A stretch of DNA of 64,000 bases from JAFGNV01 sp964612485 (GTDB taxonomy: Bacteria; Chloroflexota; Anaerolineae; 4572-78; J111): the NCBI GenBank assembly GCA_964612485.1, contig CAZTFF010000005.1, positions 62,001 to 126,000 on the forward strand, written 5' to 3'. This document shows positions 50,284 through 59,017 of this stretch, piece by piece (the stretch's first letter is position 1; each line of letters opens with the position of its first letter). Below the pieces are notes generated by a model, which was not told the origin of the DNA, ran no database searches, and was given only the letters and a program-made list of their open reading frames with translations. A program made the position numbers and the translations under genes.

Positions 50284-51224
50284 CCTTTCAACCAACACCA
50301 ACCCGCAGCGGCTATGTAGCTTTAGGTGTAGCTGTTGTTTTTGGAACAGCGGCTATTTATCTATTCAATTTAATGCTCCTCCCGCATTCGGAAAGATTAG
50401 CAACGGCAATCTTTCCGTTGAATATTATGCTTTCCTCAGATAATTTGGTGGCCGTGTTTAAAATACTCCTGGGGTTCTTACTGGCCGCACTCATCACCCT
50501 GATGGCGCTGTATTACGTGATTATTGCGCTGAAATCAACGTATTATCTCGACCGGAACGGCCTGATGATCCAATGGGGCCTCACCCAATACCGCATTCCG
50601 CTGGAGATGATCGAAGCGATAATCCCCGGCCAGGAAGCATCATCCACGGCCCGTTTTTGGGAAACGAATGTGGCCGGCTGGCGATGGGGCCGGGGCCAAA
50701 CAGCCGACCACCGCCCGCTCAGGTTTTACACCACCGCCGCGCTGACAGACAGCATGTTGGTGACCACGCCCGAACAAACGTATGTAATCTCTCCGCGCCA
50801 ACCGGAAAATTTTTTCCAGGCGTGGCGCCAACGCCGCGCCCTGGGCACTACCCAACAATGGGCCGTTGCCGTCCATCGCAGTTGGCCCCTGAATTCCCCG
50901 CTGCTGGCCGATCACCTGGCCTGGTGGTTTTTGGGACTGGCCGCGCTGCTGTGGTTGGCAATGGCGGGGTATCTGACGTTCAACTTTGCCGATTTGCCTG
51001 CCTCCATTCCCATTCATTTTGATGCTGCGGGGCGCGCCGACCGCATTGCTGACAAAATGAATCTGTTGGTTTTACCGGCAGCCGGAGGTCTTGTCTGGTT
51101 GGTGAATGCCCTGTTGGGCGAGTTGGCTTTTTATCGAGATCGATTGGCTGCCTATTTTTTGTGGGCCGCTGCGCTGGTGATGCAGTGTTGTTTAGGCGTG
51201 GCCCTGTGGATGATCGTCCCCTGA
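50280..51224 (+). CDS. Membrane protein with bacterial PH-like and DUF1648-like parts
   Basis: A 314-residue protein starting at ATG 50280, overlapping the PBP stop by four bases, so it is translationally coupled. N-terminal hydrophobic segments are at about 14-38 and 55-80. A PH-like domain follows (STYYLDRNGLMIQWGLTQYRIPLEMIEAIIPGQ...LVTTPEQTYVISPRQPENFFQAW, about 84-185). The C-terminal part has FADLPASIPIHFDAAGRADRIADKMNLLVLPAAGGLVWLVN, the DUF1648-type signature, with further helices. Function unknown; coupling suggests a job in peptidoglycan synthesis or its regulation. Confidence 0.82.
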   Translation: MTFQPTPTRSGYVALGVAVVFGTAAIYLFNLMLLPHSERLATAIFPLNIMLSSDNLVAVFKILLGFLLAALITLMALYYVIIALKSTYYLDRNGLMIQWGLTQYRIPLEMIEAIIPGQEASSTARFWETNVAGWRWGRGQTADHRPLRFYTTAALTDSMLVTTPEQTYVISPRQPENFFQAWRQRRALGTTQQWAVAVHRSWPLNSPLLADHLAWWFLGLAALLWLAMAGYLTFNFADLPASIPIHFDAAGRADRIADKMNLLVLPAAGGLVWLVNALLGELAFYRDRLAAYFLWAAALVMQCCLGVALWMIVP

Positions 51225-51251
51225 GTAGCTCATCATCATCTTTCATTTTTG

Positions 51252-51283
51252 ACAAGGCCGGCTGCTAAAGCCGGCCTTGTTTC
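51252..51283 (+). terminator. Intrinsic terminator after the PBP operon
   Basis: A 12-bp perfect stem ACAAGGCCGGCT/AGCCGGCCTTGT (51252-51263 with 51269-51280), 5-nt loop, then TTTCTT. Confidence 0.9.
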
Positions 51284-51319
51284 TTATTCAAACCTGAAAT
51301 AAACCCCCAAAAATTGCGC

Positions 51320-51348
51320 TTGTAAGCACTAAAAAAATAGAGTATGAT
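51320..51348 (+). promoter_or_regulatory. Predicted promoter of the hybrid kinase
   Basis: TTGTAA (51320-51325), 17-bp spacer, TATGAT (51343-51348). It overlaps an in-frame ATG at 51344, which rules that codon out and supports the ATG at 51398. Confidence 0.6.
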
Positions 51349-51397
51349 GGGTTGGGACGCTTTGGGAGCATCCAGATCAGGTTATGGGGTCGATTTT

Positions 51398-54300
51398 ATG
51401 AATAAAAAGATACACAATCTGGAAAAAAAATTAACATCATTGGAATCCTCATCTCAGGCCAACCGGCGGGAACAAATCAATGTAATGAATGAACTGGCCT
51501 GGGAACTTCGCCACTTTGATCCTCACCGCGCGCTGGCTTTGAGCAACACAGCCTATGAGTTTGCCAGACGTGAAACTTACCCTCAGGAAGAGATTCGCAG
51601 CCTCCGCAATCTGGCCGCCCTGAACACCTATCTTTTTCCCAAATACGATGTTGCCTTTACCTGGATTAACCAGGCCCTGGCGCTGTTAGAAACCTATCCC
51701 GACGAATTGGCCCAGGCGCACATTCTGGAATGCCTCGGTACAATTTATAAAGATATGGGCGATTACCCCACTGCCCAGGCGTATCTTATGCAGGCGCTGG
51801 CGTTGTGCCGTCGGGCAGGCGATCAACAAACTGAAAGTATGCTGCTCAATGATCTGGGAATTGTTTATAGCGATATGGAGGACCATGAACGTGGATTGAA
51901 GTCTTTTGAGCAATCCTTAAAAATTGCTCAGGCCATCAACGATCAAGAAATGCAGGCGCGGATGATGAACAATATCGGCGATTTGCTGAATCGTACCAGG
52001 CGCTATGAGGAAGCATTTCCCTATTTGGAGCAATCGTTGGTGCTAACCCGGCAATTGGGAGGACGGCATCTTGAAGCAGCCGTGTTGGATAGTCTGAGCG
52101 AGTCTTATGCCGTGCGGGGAGATTACGAGCAGGCTTTGGACTGCCTGCAACAGGCTTATCAGCTTGCGGAAGAATTTGATGACCAATGCTATCAATCAAT
52201 ATTTTTGAGAAATATCGCGCGGGTGTACCAACGTCAGGCGCAAACTGATACCGCGCTGTTTTATCTGCACCAGGCCCTGGCCGCCGCCGAAGCGGTTGAA
52301 GCCAAACTAGAAATATTTACCTGTCACCAACTACTGGCCCAATTTTACGAAGTGCAACAAGCGCCGGACAAAGCGTTGTTTCACTATAAACAGTATTTTT
52401 CTATAAAAGAAGAGGTCTTCAATGAAAAAGCCGATCAGAAACTCAAAACCTTGCAGGTGGTTCACGATACCGAAACAGCCAAACGCGAGGCTGAAATTCA
52501 TCGCCTGAAAAATGTAGAATTGGAAGCCGAAATCTCCGAGCGCCAACGCGCCGAGGCCGAGGCTCAAAAACGGGTTGAAGAGATGACGGCCTTAGCCGAG
52601 GTCAGCCGTGAAATTTCGGCTCTGCTCGATCTCCCGGTTGTTCTGGAAAAAATTGCTTCTCTGGCCAAATTGTTACTCCGGGCCGGTTCAACCGCCATCC
52701 TGCTGCGCCAGCCTCAAGATGAAATATTTGAGCCGATCATTGTTTTAGGCAAACACGCCACTCAGATCAGAAGGGGGCGAGTGATGTTGGGGCAGGGCAT
52801 TGCCGGCCATGTGGCCCAAACCGGCGTGGCCGAAATTGTTCACAATGCCGCCCAAGACCCGCGGGCCTTGCATATTCCCAACACGCCTACGGTTGATGTC
52901 GGGATGGAATCGATGATGTGCGCGCCCCTGAACTACCAGGATCGGATCATTGGCCTGATCATTTTATGGCGAAGCCCCGAACTCGGCCAATTTACCCCTA
53001 CCAATTTGAATTTTCTAACCGGTTTAGCTCAGCAGGCGGCCATTGCTATTGAAAACGCCCGGCTGTTCAAGGCCGAACAACAGGCCAGGCAAGAATTGGC
53101 GCTCAAACTGCAAGAATCTTATATCTTTAATCACACCCTGCAAACCATCACCCGCACGCCTAATGTGGCCGAGTCGCTGGAGGTGGTAGCCAATATCCTG
53201 GTTCATTTACTTGATGCGCGTAACTGTGGCATCGCCTTGCTGAATAAAACGGAATTGGAAGTTGTCGTCAGCGTGTCGCCGGATATAACCTACCCCACTA
53301 CCGTTGGCATTCGGATCCCTGTTATCGGTAATCCCTCCTTCAGTCAGGTTATTGAAACACGGCGATCTCTGGTGATAGAAAATGCGCAAGAACATCCCTT
53401 AACCGCGCCTATCCACAAGATCATGCGTCGATTGAATACGCAGTGTTTGATGATTGTGCCTCTGCTGGCCCGTGGCGAGGCGATTGGCACCATTGGCGTT
53501 GATACCGATCAAGCGGACCGCGTTTTTTCGCCTATTGAAGTGCAAATTGTGGAGACGATGGCCGGCCAAATTGCCGGAGCCATAGGCATGGCCCGCCTCT
53601 TTGAAAAAGAACAGCAGGCCAAAGAAACCGCCGAAGTAGCCAGCCAGGCCAAGAGTGTTTTTCTGGCAACGATGAGCCATGAGTTTCGAACGCCGCTTAA
53701 TGCCATTCTCGGCTTTACTCAAATTTTAAAACGGAACCCCAACCTTGATCCTGAACAACTGGAAGGATTGGATACCATTGAGCGCAGCGGACAGCACCTG
53801 CTTACCCTCATCAGTGATATTTTGGACCTGGCCAAAATAGAGGCCGGCAAATTGGATATTTCTTACAGCGAATTTAACCTGCCGGCCATGTTGGCCGAAA
53901 TCAAACACCTGATTCAGATAAAACTTTATCAGAAGCAGCTCGAATTTAAATATGAGGCGGACGAGGGCCTGCCGCTTTATGTGTGCGGCGATGAGGGGCG
54001 ATTACGACAGATACTCATTAACCTACTGGGAAATGCCATCAAGTTTACCGAACAGGGCGCGGTCAGTTTGAGTGTTGCCGTGGTGGAAGATACGGTTAGT
54101 TCTGCCGAATTGAGCCGGCCCAAAGACACTGTTCGCTTGCGCTTCACGGTCGCTGATACCGGGATTGGGATTGCCGCCGACGAACTGCGCCTCATTTTTG
54201 AACCCTTTCAGCAATTGGGTAAATCGGAACAAAAATTGGGCGGCACCGGTTTGGGGTTGACCATTTGCCGCAGCCTGGTTACGCTTATGGGGGGCGATTT

Positions 54301-55072
54301 AAACGTAAAAAGCCAGATAGGCGTTGGCACGACCTTCTGGTTTGAACTGTCTATGCCGGTAGGGGGCGGGGCCTGGGATGTGCGGGTTAGAGATTGGCGG
54401 CAGATTAAAGGTGTGACCGGCGCATCACCAAAAATTTTAGTGATTGATGATAATGCTGCCAACCGGACGATGTTGACCAAACTGCTGTCTTCGTTGGATT
54501 TTACGGTAGCGGAAGCGGCAGATGGCCCAACCGGCCTGGCTAAAGCCAAAGAAATAACACCGTACGCCATCATCACCGACATTGTGATGCCGGAGATGTC
54601 GGGCATCCAGTTGATCCGTCAACTGCGTCGGGAAACGGCGCTTCAAAATACAGTCATTATTGCTGTATCGGCCAGGGTATTTACCGAAGACAAGGAGCAA
54701 TGTCTGGCCGCCGGCTGCGATGCGTTTTTAGCCAAACCGGTTGCCATTGACCAGCTACTGGATACCCTGCAACAGCTATTGAAATTTGAATGGCTTTATG
54801 AGGATAGCGCTATTCCGGGCGAAGGGAGAGACTTTTTCTCTCCGGAAACGCTGCCGCCGGCCCATGAAATTGAACAGCTTAAAGAATGGGTCCTGATGGG
54901 CGATATTAGCGCGCTTCGAAGGCGGGCGGAACACCTTATCTTGCTTGAAGGAGGACGCTACCGGTTATTTGCTGAAACCTTACAGCGCATGTCTAAACGG
55001 TTTGCGATTAACGAGATTCGGAACTTGCTACAAGAAATTCAAAAACAACACGACAGGAAAGAAAAGAAATGA
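51398..55072 (+). CDS. TPR-GAF-GAF hybrid sensor histidine kinase
   Basis: A 1224-residue cytoplasmic kinase with no transmembrane helix. About seven TPR units span about 20-345 (for example ALAQAHILECLGTIYKDMGDYPTAQAYLMQALAL). A coiled-coil linker (about 355-400) precedes two GAF domains (about 400-555 and 580-740). HisKA has H761 in LATMSHEFRTPLNAILGF. HATPase has NLLGNAIKFTEQG, DTGIGI and GGTGLGLTICR. A receiver has D1061 in IITDIVMPEMSG. A C-terminal helical piece (HPt-like region, no clear HPt histidine) follows. The TPR plus GAF front suggests sensing of partner proteins or small molecules. The next gene, a receiver with a Cys-rich tail, is coupled (ATGA) and is the likely output. Confidence 0.94.
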   Translation: MNKKIHNLEKKLTSLESSSQANRREQINVMNELAWELRHFDPHRALALSNTAYEFARRETYPQEEIRSLRNLAALNTYLFPKYDVAFTWINQALALLETYPDELAQAHILECLGTIYKDMGDYPTAQAYLMQALALCRRAGDQQTESMLLNDLGIVYSDMEDHERGLKSFEQSLKIAQAINDQEMQARMMNNIGDLLNRTRRYEEAFPYLEQSLVLTRQLGGRHLEAAVLDSLSESYAVRGDYEQALDCLQQAYQLAEEFDDQCYQSIFLRNIARVYQRQAQTDTALFYLHQALAAAEAVEAKLEIFTCHQLLAQFYEVQQAPDKALFHYKQYFSIKEEVFNEKADQKLKTLQVVHDTETAKREAEIHRLKNVELEAEISERQRAEAEAQKRVEEMTALAEVSREISALLDLPVVLEKIASLAKLLLRAGSTAILLRQPQDEIFEPIIVLGKHATQIRRGRVMLGQGIAGHVAQTGVAEIVHNAAQDPRALHIPNTPTVDVGMESMMCAPLNYQDRIIGLIILWRSPELGQFTPTNLNFLTGLAQQAAIAIENARLFKAEQQARQELALKLQESYIFNHTLQTITRTPNVAESLEVVANILVHLLDARNCGIALLNKTELEVVVSVSPDITYPTTVGIRIPVIGNPSFSQVIETRRSLVIENAQEHPLTAPIHKIMRRLNTQCLMIVPLLARGEAIGTIGVDTDQADRVFSPIEVQIVETMAGQIAGAIGMARLFEKEQQAKETAEVASQAKSVFLATMSHEFRTPLNAILGFTQILKRNPNLDPEQLEGLDTIERSGQHLLTLISDILDLAKIEAGKLDISYSEFNLPAMLAEIKHLIQIKLYQKQLEFKYEADEGLPLYVCGDEGRLRQILINLLGNAIKFTEQGAVSLSVAVVEDTVSSAELSRPKDTVRLRFTVADTGIGIAADELRLIFEPFQQLGKSEQKLGGTGLGLTICRSLVTLMGGDLNVKSQIGVGTTFWFELSMPVGGGAWDVRVRDWRQIKGVTGASPKILVIDDNAANRTMLTKLLSSLDFTVAEAADGPTGLAKAKEITPYAIITDIVMPEMSGIQLIRQLRRETALQNTVIIAVSARVFTEDKEQCLAAGCDAFLAKPVAIDQLLDTLQQLLKFEWLYEDSAIPGEGRDFFSPETLPPAHEIEQLKEWVLMGDISALRRRAEHLILLEGGRYRLFAETLQRMSKRFAINEIRNLLQEIQKQHDRKEKK

Positions 55073-55716
55073 ACAATTCCAGAGATACAATTTTAGTTGT
55101 CGATGATATTCCGGCCAATCTGAGCATGCTATTTAAAGCGCTGGAAGGCGCGGGATACCGGGTGCTGATAGTGACCAATGGAGAGGATGCCCTGGTCAGC
55201 GCCACCCGCCAACCGCCCGATTTAATTCTTTTAGACATCATGATGCCCGGTATCGATGGGTTTGAAACATGTAGACAATTGAAATCGAATAAAACCACGC
55301 GAGATATTCCGGTAATTTTTATGACAGCTTTGAACGATACCGTTGATGAGGTAAGAGGTTTTGAAATGGGCGCGGTAGATTATATTACCAAACCCGTTCA
55401 GTTAGACCGGGTACTGGTCAGGATCAAAACCCATTTAACCCTGCGTAAACTGCAAAAAGAGCTGCAAGATAAAAACGCTCAACTTGAAGAAGCTTTAGCT
55501 AACATCAAAACCTTAAAAGACCTGCTGCCGATTTGCGCCAACTGCAAAAAAATTCGGGATGATGAAGGCTATTGGCAAGAAGTTGAAGTATACGTGCGCG
55601 ATCACATTAATATCCGTTTCAGCCACAGCATCTGCCCGGATTGTGTAAAAAAGCTTTACCCCGACTACTGGGCCAAACTCTACAACTCTGACAGTAAGGA
55701 TATGCCGGAGACATAA
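55069..55716 (+). CDS. Response regulator with C-terminal Cys-rich (zinc-ribbon-like) domain
   Basis: A 215-residue protein. The receiver (about 1-125) has DDIPANLSML, D56 in LILLDIMMPGIDGFE, MTALND and the lysine in YITKPVQ. A coiled-coil (about 125-148) follows, then a Cys-rich module LLPICANCKKIRDDEGYW...FSHSICPDCVKKLYPDYW (CxxC at about 153-156 and 188-191), a recurring C-terminal module of bacterial signalling proteins of unknown ligand, probably zinc-binding. It overlaps the hybrid kinase stop by four bases. Confidence 0.9.
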   Translation: MNNSRDTILVVDDIPANLSMLFKALEGAGYRVLIVTNGEDALVSATRQPPDLILLDIMMPGIDGFETCRQLKSNKTTRDIPVIFMTALNDTVDEVRGFEMGAVDYITKPVQLDRVLVRIKTHLTLRKLQKELQDKNAQLEEALANIKTLKDLLPICANCKKIRDDEGYWQEVEVYVRDHINIRFSHSICPDCVKKLYPDYWAKLYNSDSKDMPET

Positions 55717-55750
55717 AAAAGGGGTACAAAATAGCTCTGTACCCCCTTTT
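55715..55750. terminator. Bidirectional intrinsic terminator
   Basis: AAAAGGGGTACA pairs with TGTACCCCCTTTT (one bulged C) around an 11-nt loop, with A- and T-runs on both sides. It separates the response-regulator operon (+) from the Agl23-like gene (-). Confidence 0.85.
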
Positions 55751-55768
55751 CAGCAAGTGGTAATCGGT

Positions 55769-58700
55769 TTATGGTATGGTTGCTACCGGTACCGAAAATT
55801 TCATGATCCGATTGTTGTCCGAGTCGGCCACCAAGAGATTATCCTGGTTATCAAACGCCAGGCCAACCGGCAGCGCAAACGAGGCCCGATCCTGCCCGTA
55901 TTGGCCCCATGTAACCAGCACGTTGCCGGCAGCATCGTAGGCAATTATCCGGTAACCTTCGGGATCGCTGATAAAAACGCGGTTCCGGCTGTCGATGGCC
56001 AGGTAAGGTTTGTTGACCACGCTTTCGCTCTCCCAGCCCACCACATCCCATTGGGCCACCGGATTGAAATTCGTATCAAACTTTTGAATCCGGCGGTTCC
56101 AGGTGTCGGCCACATAAAAATTGCCCTGGCTGTCGATATCAATACCTACCGGCTCTTCAAACGCGCCGGGAATGATGCCGCCGCCGCCCCACGAAGCCAG
56201 GAACTCGCCGCTGGGGCTGAATTTTTGCACCCGCTTGTTGCCGGTGTCGGTCACGTAGATATTTCCTTGGCCATCGATGGCTACATCACGCGGCCCCCAG
56301 AATTTGCCCGGTTCGGCAGCGGAGTCGTTTTGCACGTTGGCAAAAGAGCCAATACTGTTGATGTATTCCCCATCCGCCGAGAAGATTTGCACCCGGTGAT
56401 TCCAGGTGTCGGCCACATACACCTGACCGTCCGGCCCAATCTTGATGCCCCACGGTTCGCTGAATTGGCCGGGGCCGGCTCCTTCCTGGCCCCACATAAA
56501 GAGAAACTCTTGATTCTCGTTAAACACCTGGATGCGGTGGTTGCCGCTGTCGGCCACGTAAATGCGGCCGTCCGAGGCCACCGCTGCATTGCGCGGCGAC
56601 ACAAATTGGCCTTCGCCCGCGCCGTTGCTGCCCCAAATCTCCAGGGCATCGGCCTCGGCGCGTTTGCCCTCGTAGGGGTCCAGGCCGCCGGCCTGGGTAA
56701 GCTGCACCGGCCCGCTCTGGTAATCCCAAATATCGTTGAGAACATCGTTACGGATGTAGAGGTAAAAACGATGCACATACGGCCATTCGTTCAGTTCGTA
56801 ATCCTCGTAATCACGGTAGAACCAGATTTTCCACAACTTGCGCCAGTTGTCGCTCACGGTTTGGCGGCGGGCGGCCTGGGCTTCGGCTGTATCGGTGGTC
56901 GGGTCTTCAGCCGGTGGCCCAACCACATAATTTTGCCATAGTTTTTCCGGGGTTTGGTCCTTGTAATCTTCAATGGGCCACCAGACCAGCCGGTAGCGAT
57001 AGGCCGTGTATTTATCGCCCAAAAACGGTTTCACTTTGCTCTCGTTGGCCGAGCCGACGATCACAATAGGCGCGTCCAGCGCCTCGCGGGTGGGGTTTTC
57101 GCCGTAGTAGGCGCGGTTGGGGTATTCGCGCATGTACCACTCCAGCGGCCAGGTGGAGTCGTTATCGTAGGCCACTTTGATCTGTTTATCACCCACCGTG
57201 CGGCGGGAAATATCGTCAATCTGGTTCAGCACCAGTTTGACATCCGGGGCGGCGTGGGCGTAAACCATCATCTCGTTCACGTAATCGTAATTGATGTAGT
57301 TGAACATCCAGGCAAACCGGATGGTCAGCAGCGCCAGCAATACCAGCAGGGTGATGAAAGCCGTGCGCAGCGCCGTGACCAGGCCCATTTTACGGCCATA
57401 ATACCAGACGACCCAGCCCAGCCCCACCAGCACCGCCAGCGACAGGATGAATTGCAGCGTTTCCTGAATGGCCTGGATCGATTGGCCCCGGAACGGGTCA
57501 ACAATGAGCAGCGCCGCGAGCGCCGGAATCGCCAGCAGCAGCGCGCCGCCCAAAAGCAGCCCACCGTTTTGCCGGGCGTAGGCCCCGTTGAATTTGCCCA
57601 GCACCGTCTGCACCACGTGCCCGGCCAAAAAGATGAAGGGCAGGGTGATGTGAACCGTCAGCCACGGCATTTTTTCACCGGCCCAACTGTAGATGACAAT
57701 GGCCAGCAGGGTCCAGTAAATGATGAACATCACAAACGTACCGCCGTCGGAGGGCCAGATGGAACGGTGTTCGGGATCGGGTTCAGCCGGTTCCGGTGGG
57801 GTGTGAGCGGGTAGTTTGGCGCGGATCATATAGACCAGGCCGCCGATCAAGCCGATCAGAACCGGCAGAAATTCGTACATCGGCACCAGGAACAGATAGT
57901 AGTACCAGGGCTGGGAGCCGCGCTGCACCTCTTGCTGGCTGAGCCAGTAGCTGATCGCGCCGTAGGTTCCGGTTCCCAACCCGGCAATGTTGGAGAAAAA
58001 GGTGGTGTAAAGCAGGGTGAAGATGATGGCGGCCAGCACCACGGCTTGAATGAGAATCGGAATCCGTGTCCGCAGGCTGTTGATGGCCGCCGTAACCGGC
58101 CGGTTTTGGGTATCAATGCCCATTTGGATCATCACCGCGCTGATGATGAGGGCGGTGATCATAAACAACAGCCCCACCGCATCGCCGGTATCAAAGCCGT
58201 TTTCCTCTCCCGCTGCGGGTAGAATTGCCTGGCTTGATAGCACAAACATCGCTCCCACCAGGATCAAAATGATAATCAGGATGGCGATGGTGGCCGTCCG
58301 GCGCGCGGTGGCCGACAGGTTTTCCCACATAAAGGCCCAGCCAATAAAACTGGCTCCGATAAAACCATGAATGAACGAAACTTCTTTGGTAGACAGCATA
58401 AAGGCCACGGCTGCTGCGCCGATGAACAACCAGCGGTTAGCTCGCGTGCGCATATACTGGAAAAAGGCCAGGACCATCAACGCGGTCCACACGCTGATAA
58501 AAATATCGTGGCGGATGTAGCGGCTGTAATAGAGCAGCCCCGGCGAGATCAAAATCATAACCGCTGTGGCCAGCGCGCCGATGCGCCCCAGCCAGGGCCG
58601 GAACCAGTAAGGCAAAATGACCAGCGCGACGCCAAACGCCGCTGTAGCAATCCGGGCGGTGAAATCGTTATCGCCAAACAAAAAGTACATCAGAGCGGTA

Positions 58701-58954
58701 ATATGGAACAGGAACGGCCCATGCATCAGCGGATCGTGCCGGTAGCCTTTGCCCGCGTACAGGTTCCACGAGTAGAGGGTGTGCAGGCTTTCATCGTGGC
58801 TCATCACGCGCGCGCCCAGATCGTAAAAATGGGTCGCGACGGCCACAATAAAGAGCAGAATGTACAGCGCCGTTTCCCAATTTAGGGTAAAAGTGGATAA
58901 GACAGGTTTATCCAAAACTCTGTTTTGTTCGAGTGTGTCGTTTTGAACGGTCAA
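55769..58954 (-). CDS. Agl23-like membrane glycosyltransferase fused to a six-bladed NHL propeller
   Basis: A 1061-residue protein. About residues 1-600 are a polytopic membrane region of the Agl23/TIGR03663 type (related to GT39): MSHDESLHTLYSWNLYAGKGYRHDPLMHGPFLFHITALMYFLFGD with the DE of GT39-like enzymes, and RYIRHDIFISVWTALMVLA. A hydrophilic middle follows, and at about 775-1055 six NHL blades (each with ...GNIYVTDTGNKRVQKF-type strands), probably extracellular. The start is TTG 58954 with GAGGAG nine bases upstream. NHL propellers bind ligands or proteins. The fusion joins sugar transfer to a surface recognition module. It is downstream of a GT39-like gene. Confidence 0.88.
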   Translation of the reverse strand: MTVQNDTLEQNRVLDKPVLSTFTLNWETALYILLFIVAVATHFYDLGARVMSHDESLHTLYSWNLYAGKGYRHDPLMHGPFLFHITALMYFLFGDNDFTARIATAAFGVALVILPYWFRPWLGRIGALATAVMILISPGLLYYSRYIRHDIFISVWTALMVLAFFQYMRTRANRWLFIGAAAVAFMLSTKEVSFIHGFIGASFIGWAFMWENLSATARRTATIAILIIILILVGAMFVLSSQAILPAAGEENGFDTGDAVGLLFMITALIISAVMIQMGIDTQNRPVTAAINSLRTRIPILIQAVVLAAIIFTLLYTTFFSNIAGLGTGTYGAISYWLSQQEVQRGSQPWYYYLFLVPMYEFLPVLIGLIGGLVYMIRAKLPAHTPPEPAEPDPEHRSIWPSDGGTFVMFIIYWTLLAIVIYSWAGEKMPWLTVHITLPFIFLAGHVVQTVLGKFNGAYARQNGGLLLGGALLLAIPALAALLIVDPFRGQSIQAIQETLQFILSLAVLVGLGWVVWYYGRKMGLVTALRTAFITLLVLLALLTIRFAWMFNYINYDYVNEMMVYAHAAPDVKLVLNQIDDISRRTVGDKQIKVAYDNDSTWPLEWYMREYPNRAYYGENPTREALDAPIVIVGSANESKVKPFLGDKYTAYRYRLVWWPIEDYKDQTPEKLWQNYVVGPPAEDPTTDTAEAQAARRQTVSDNWRKLWKIWFYRDYEDYELNEWPYVHRFYLYIRNDVLNDIWDYQSGPVQLTQAGGLDPYEGKRAEADALEIWGSNGAGEGQFVSPRNAAVASDGRIYVADSGNHRIQVFNENQEFLFMWGQEGAGPGQFSEPWGIKIGPDGQVYVADTWNHRVQIFSADGEYINSIGSFANVQNDSAAEPGKFWGPRDVAIDGQGNIYVTDTGNKRVQKFSPSGEFLASWGGGGIIPGAFEEPVGIDIDSQGNFYVADTWNRRIQKFDTNFNPVAQWDVVGWESESVVNKPYLAIDSRNRVFISDPEGYRIIAYDAAGNVLVTWGQYGQDRASFALPVGLAFDNQDNLLVADSDNNRIMKFSVPVATIP

Positions 58955-59017
58955 GATAGGCTACTCCTCACAAATTTGTTGCGATGATAGATATTGAGTT
59001 TTATGGCGCGCCATTTT

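Noticed and set aside
55757..56941. Open frame of 394 codons on the + strand opposite the NHL repeats
   Set aside because: Periodic composition reflects the antisense of NHL repeats; starts inside the terminator region.
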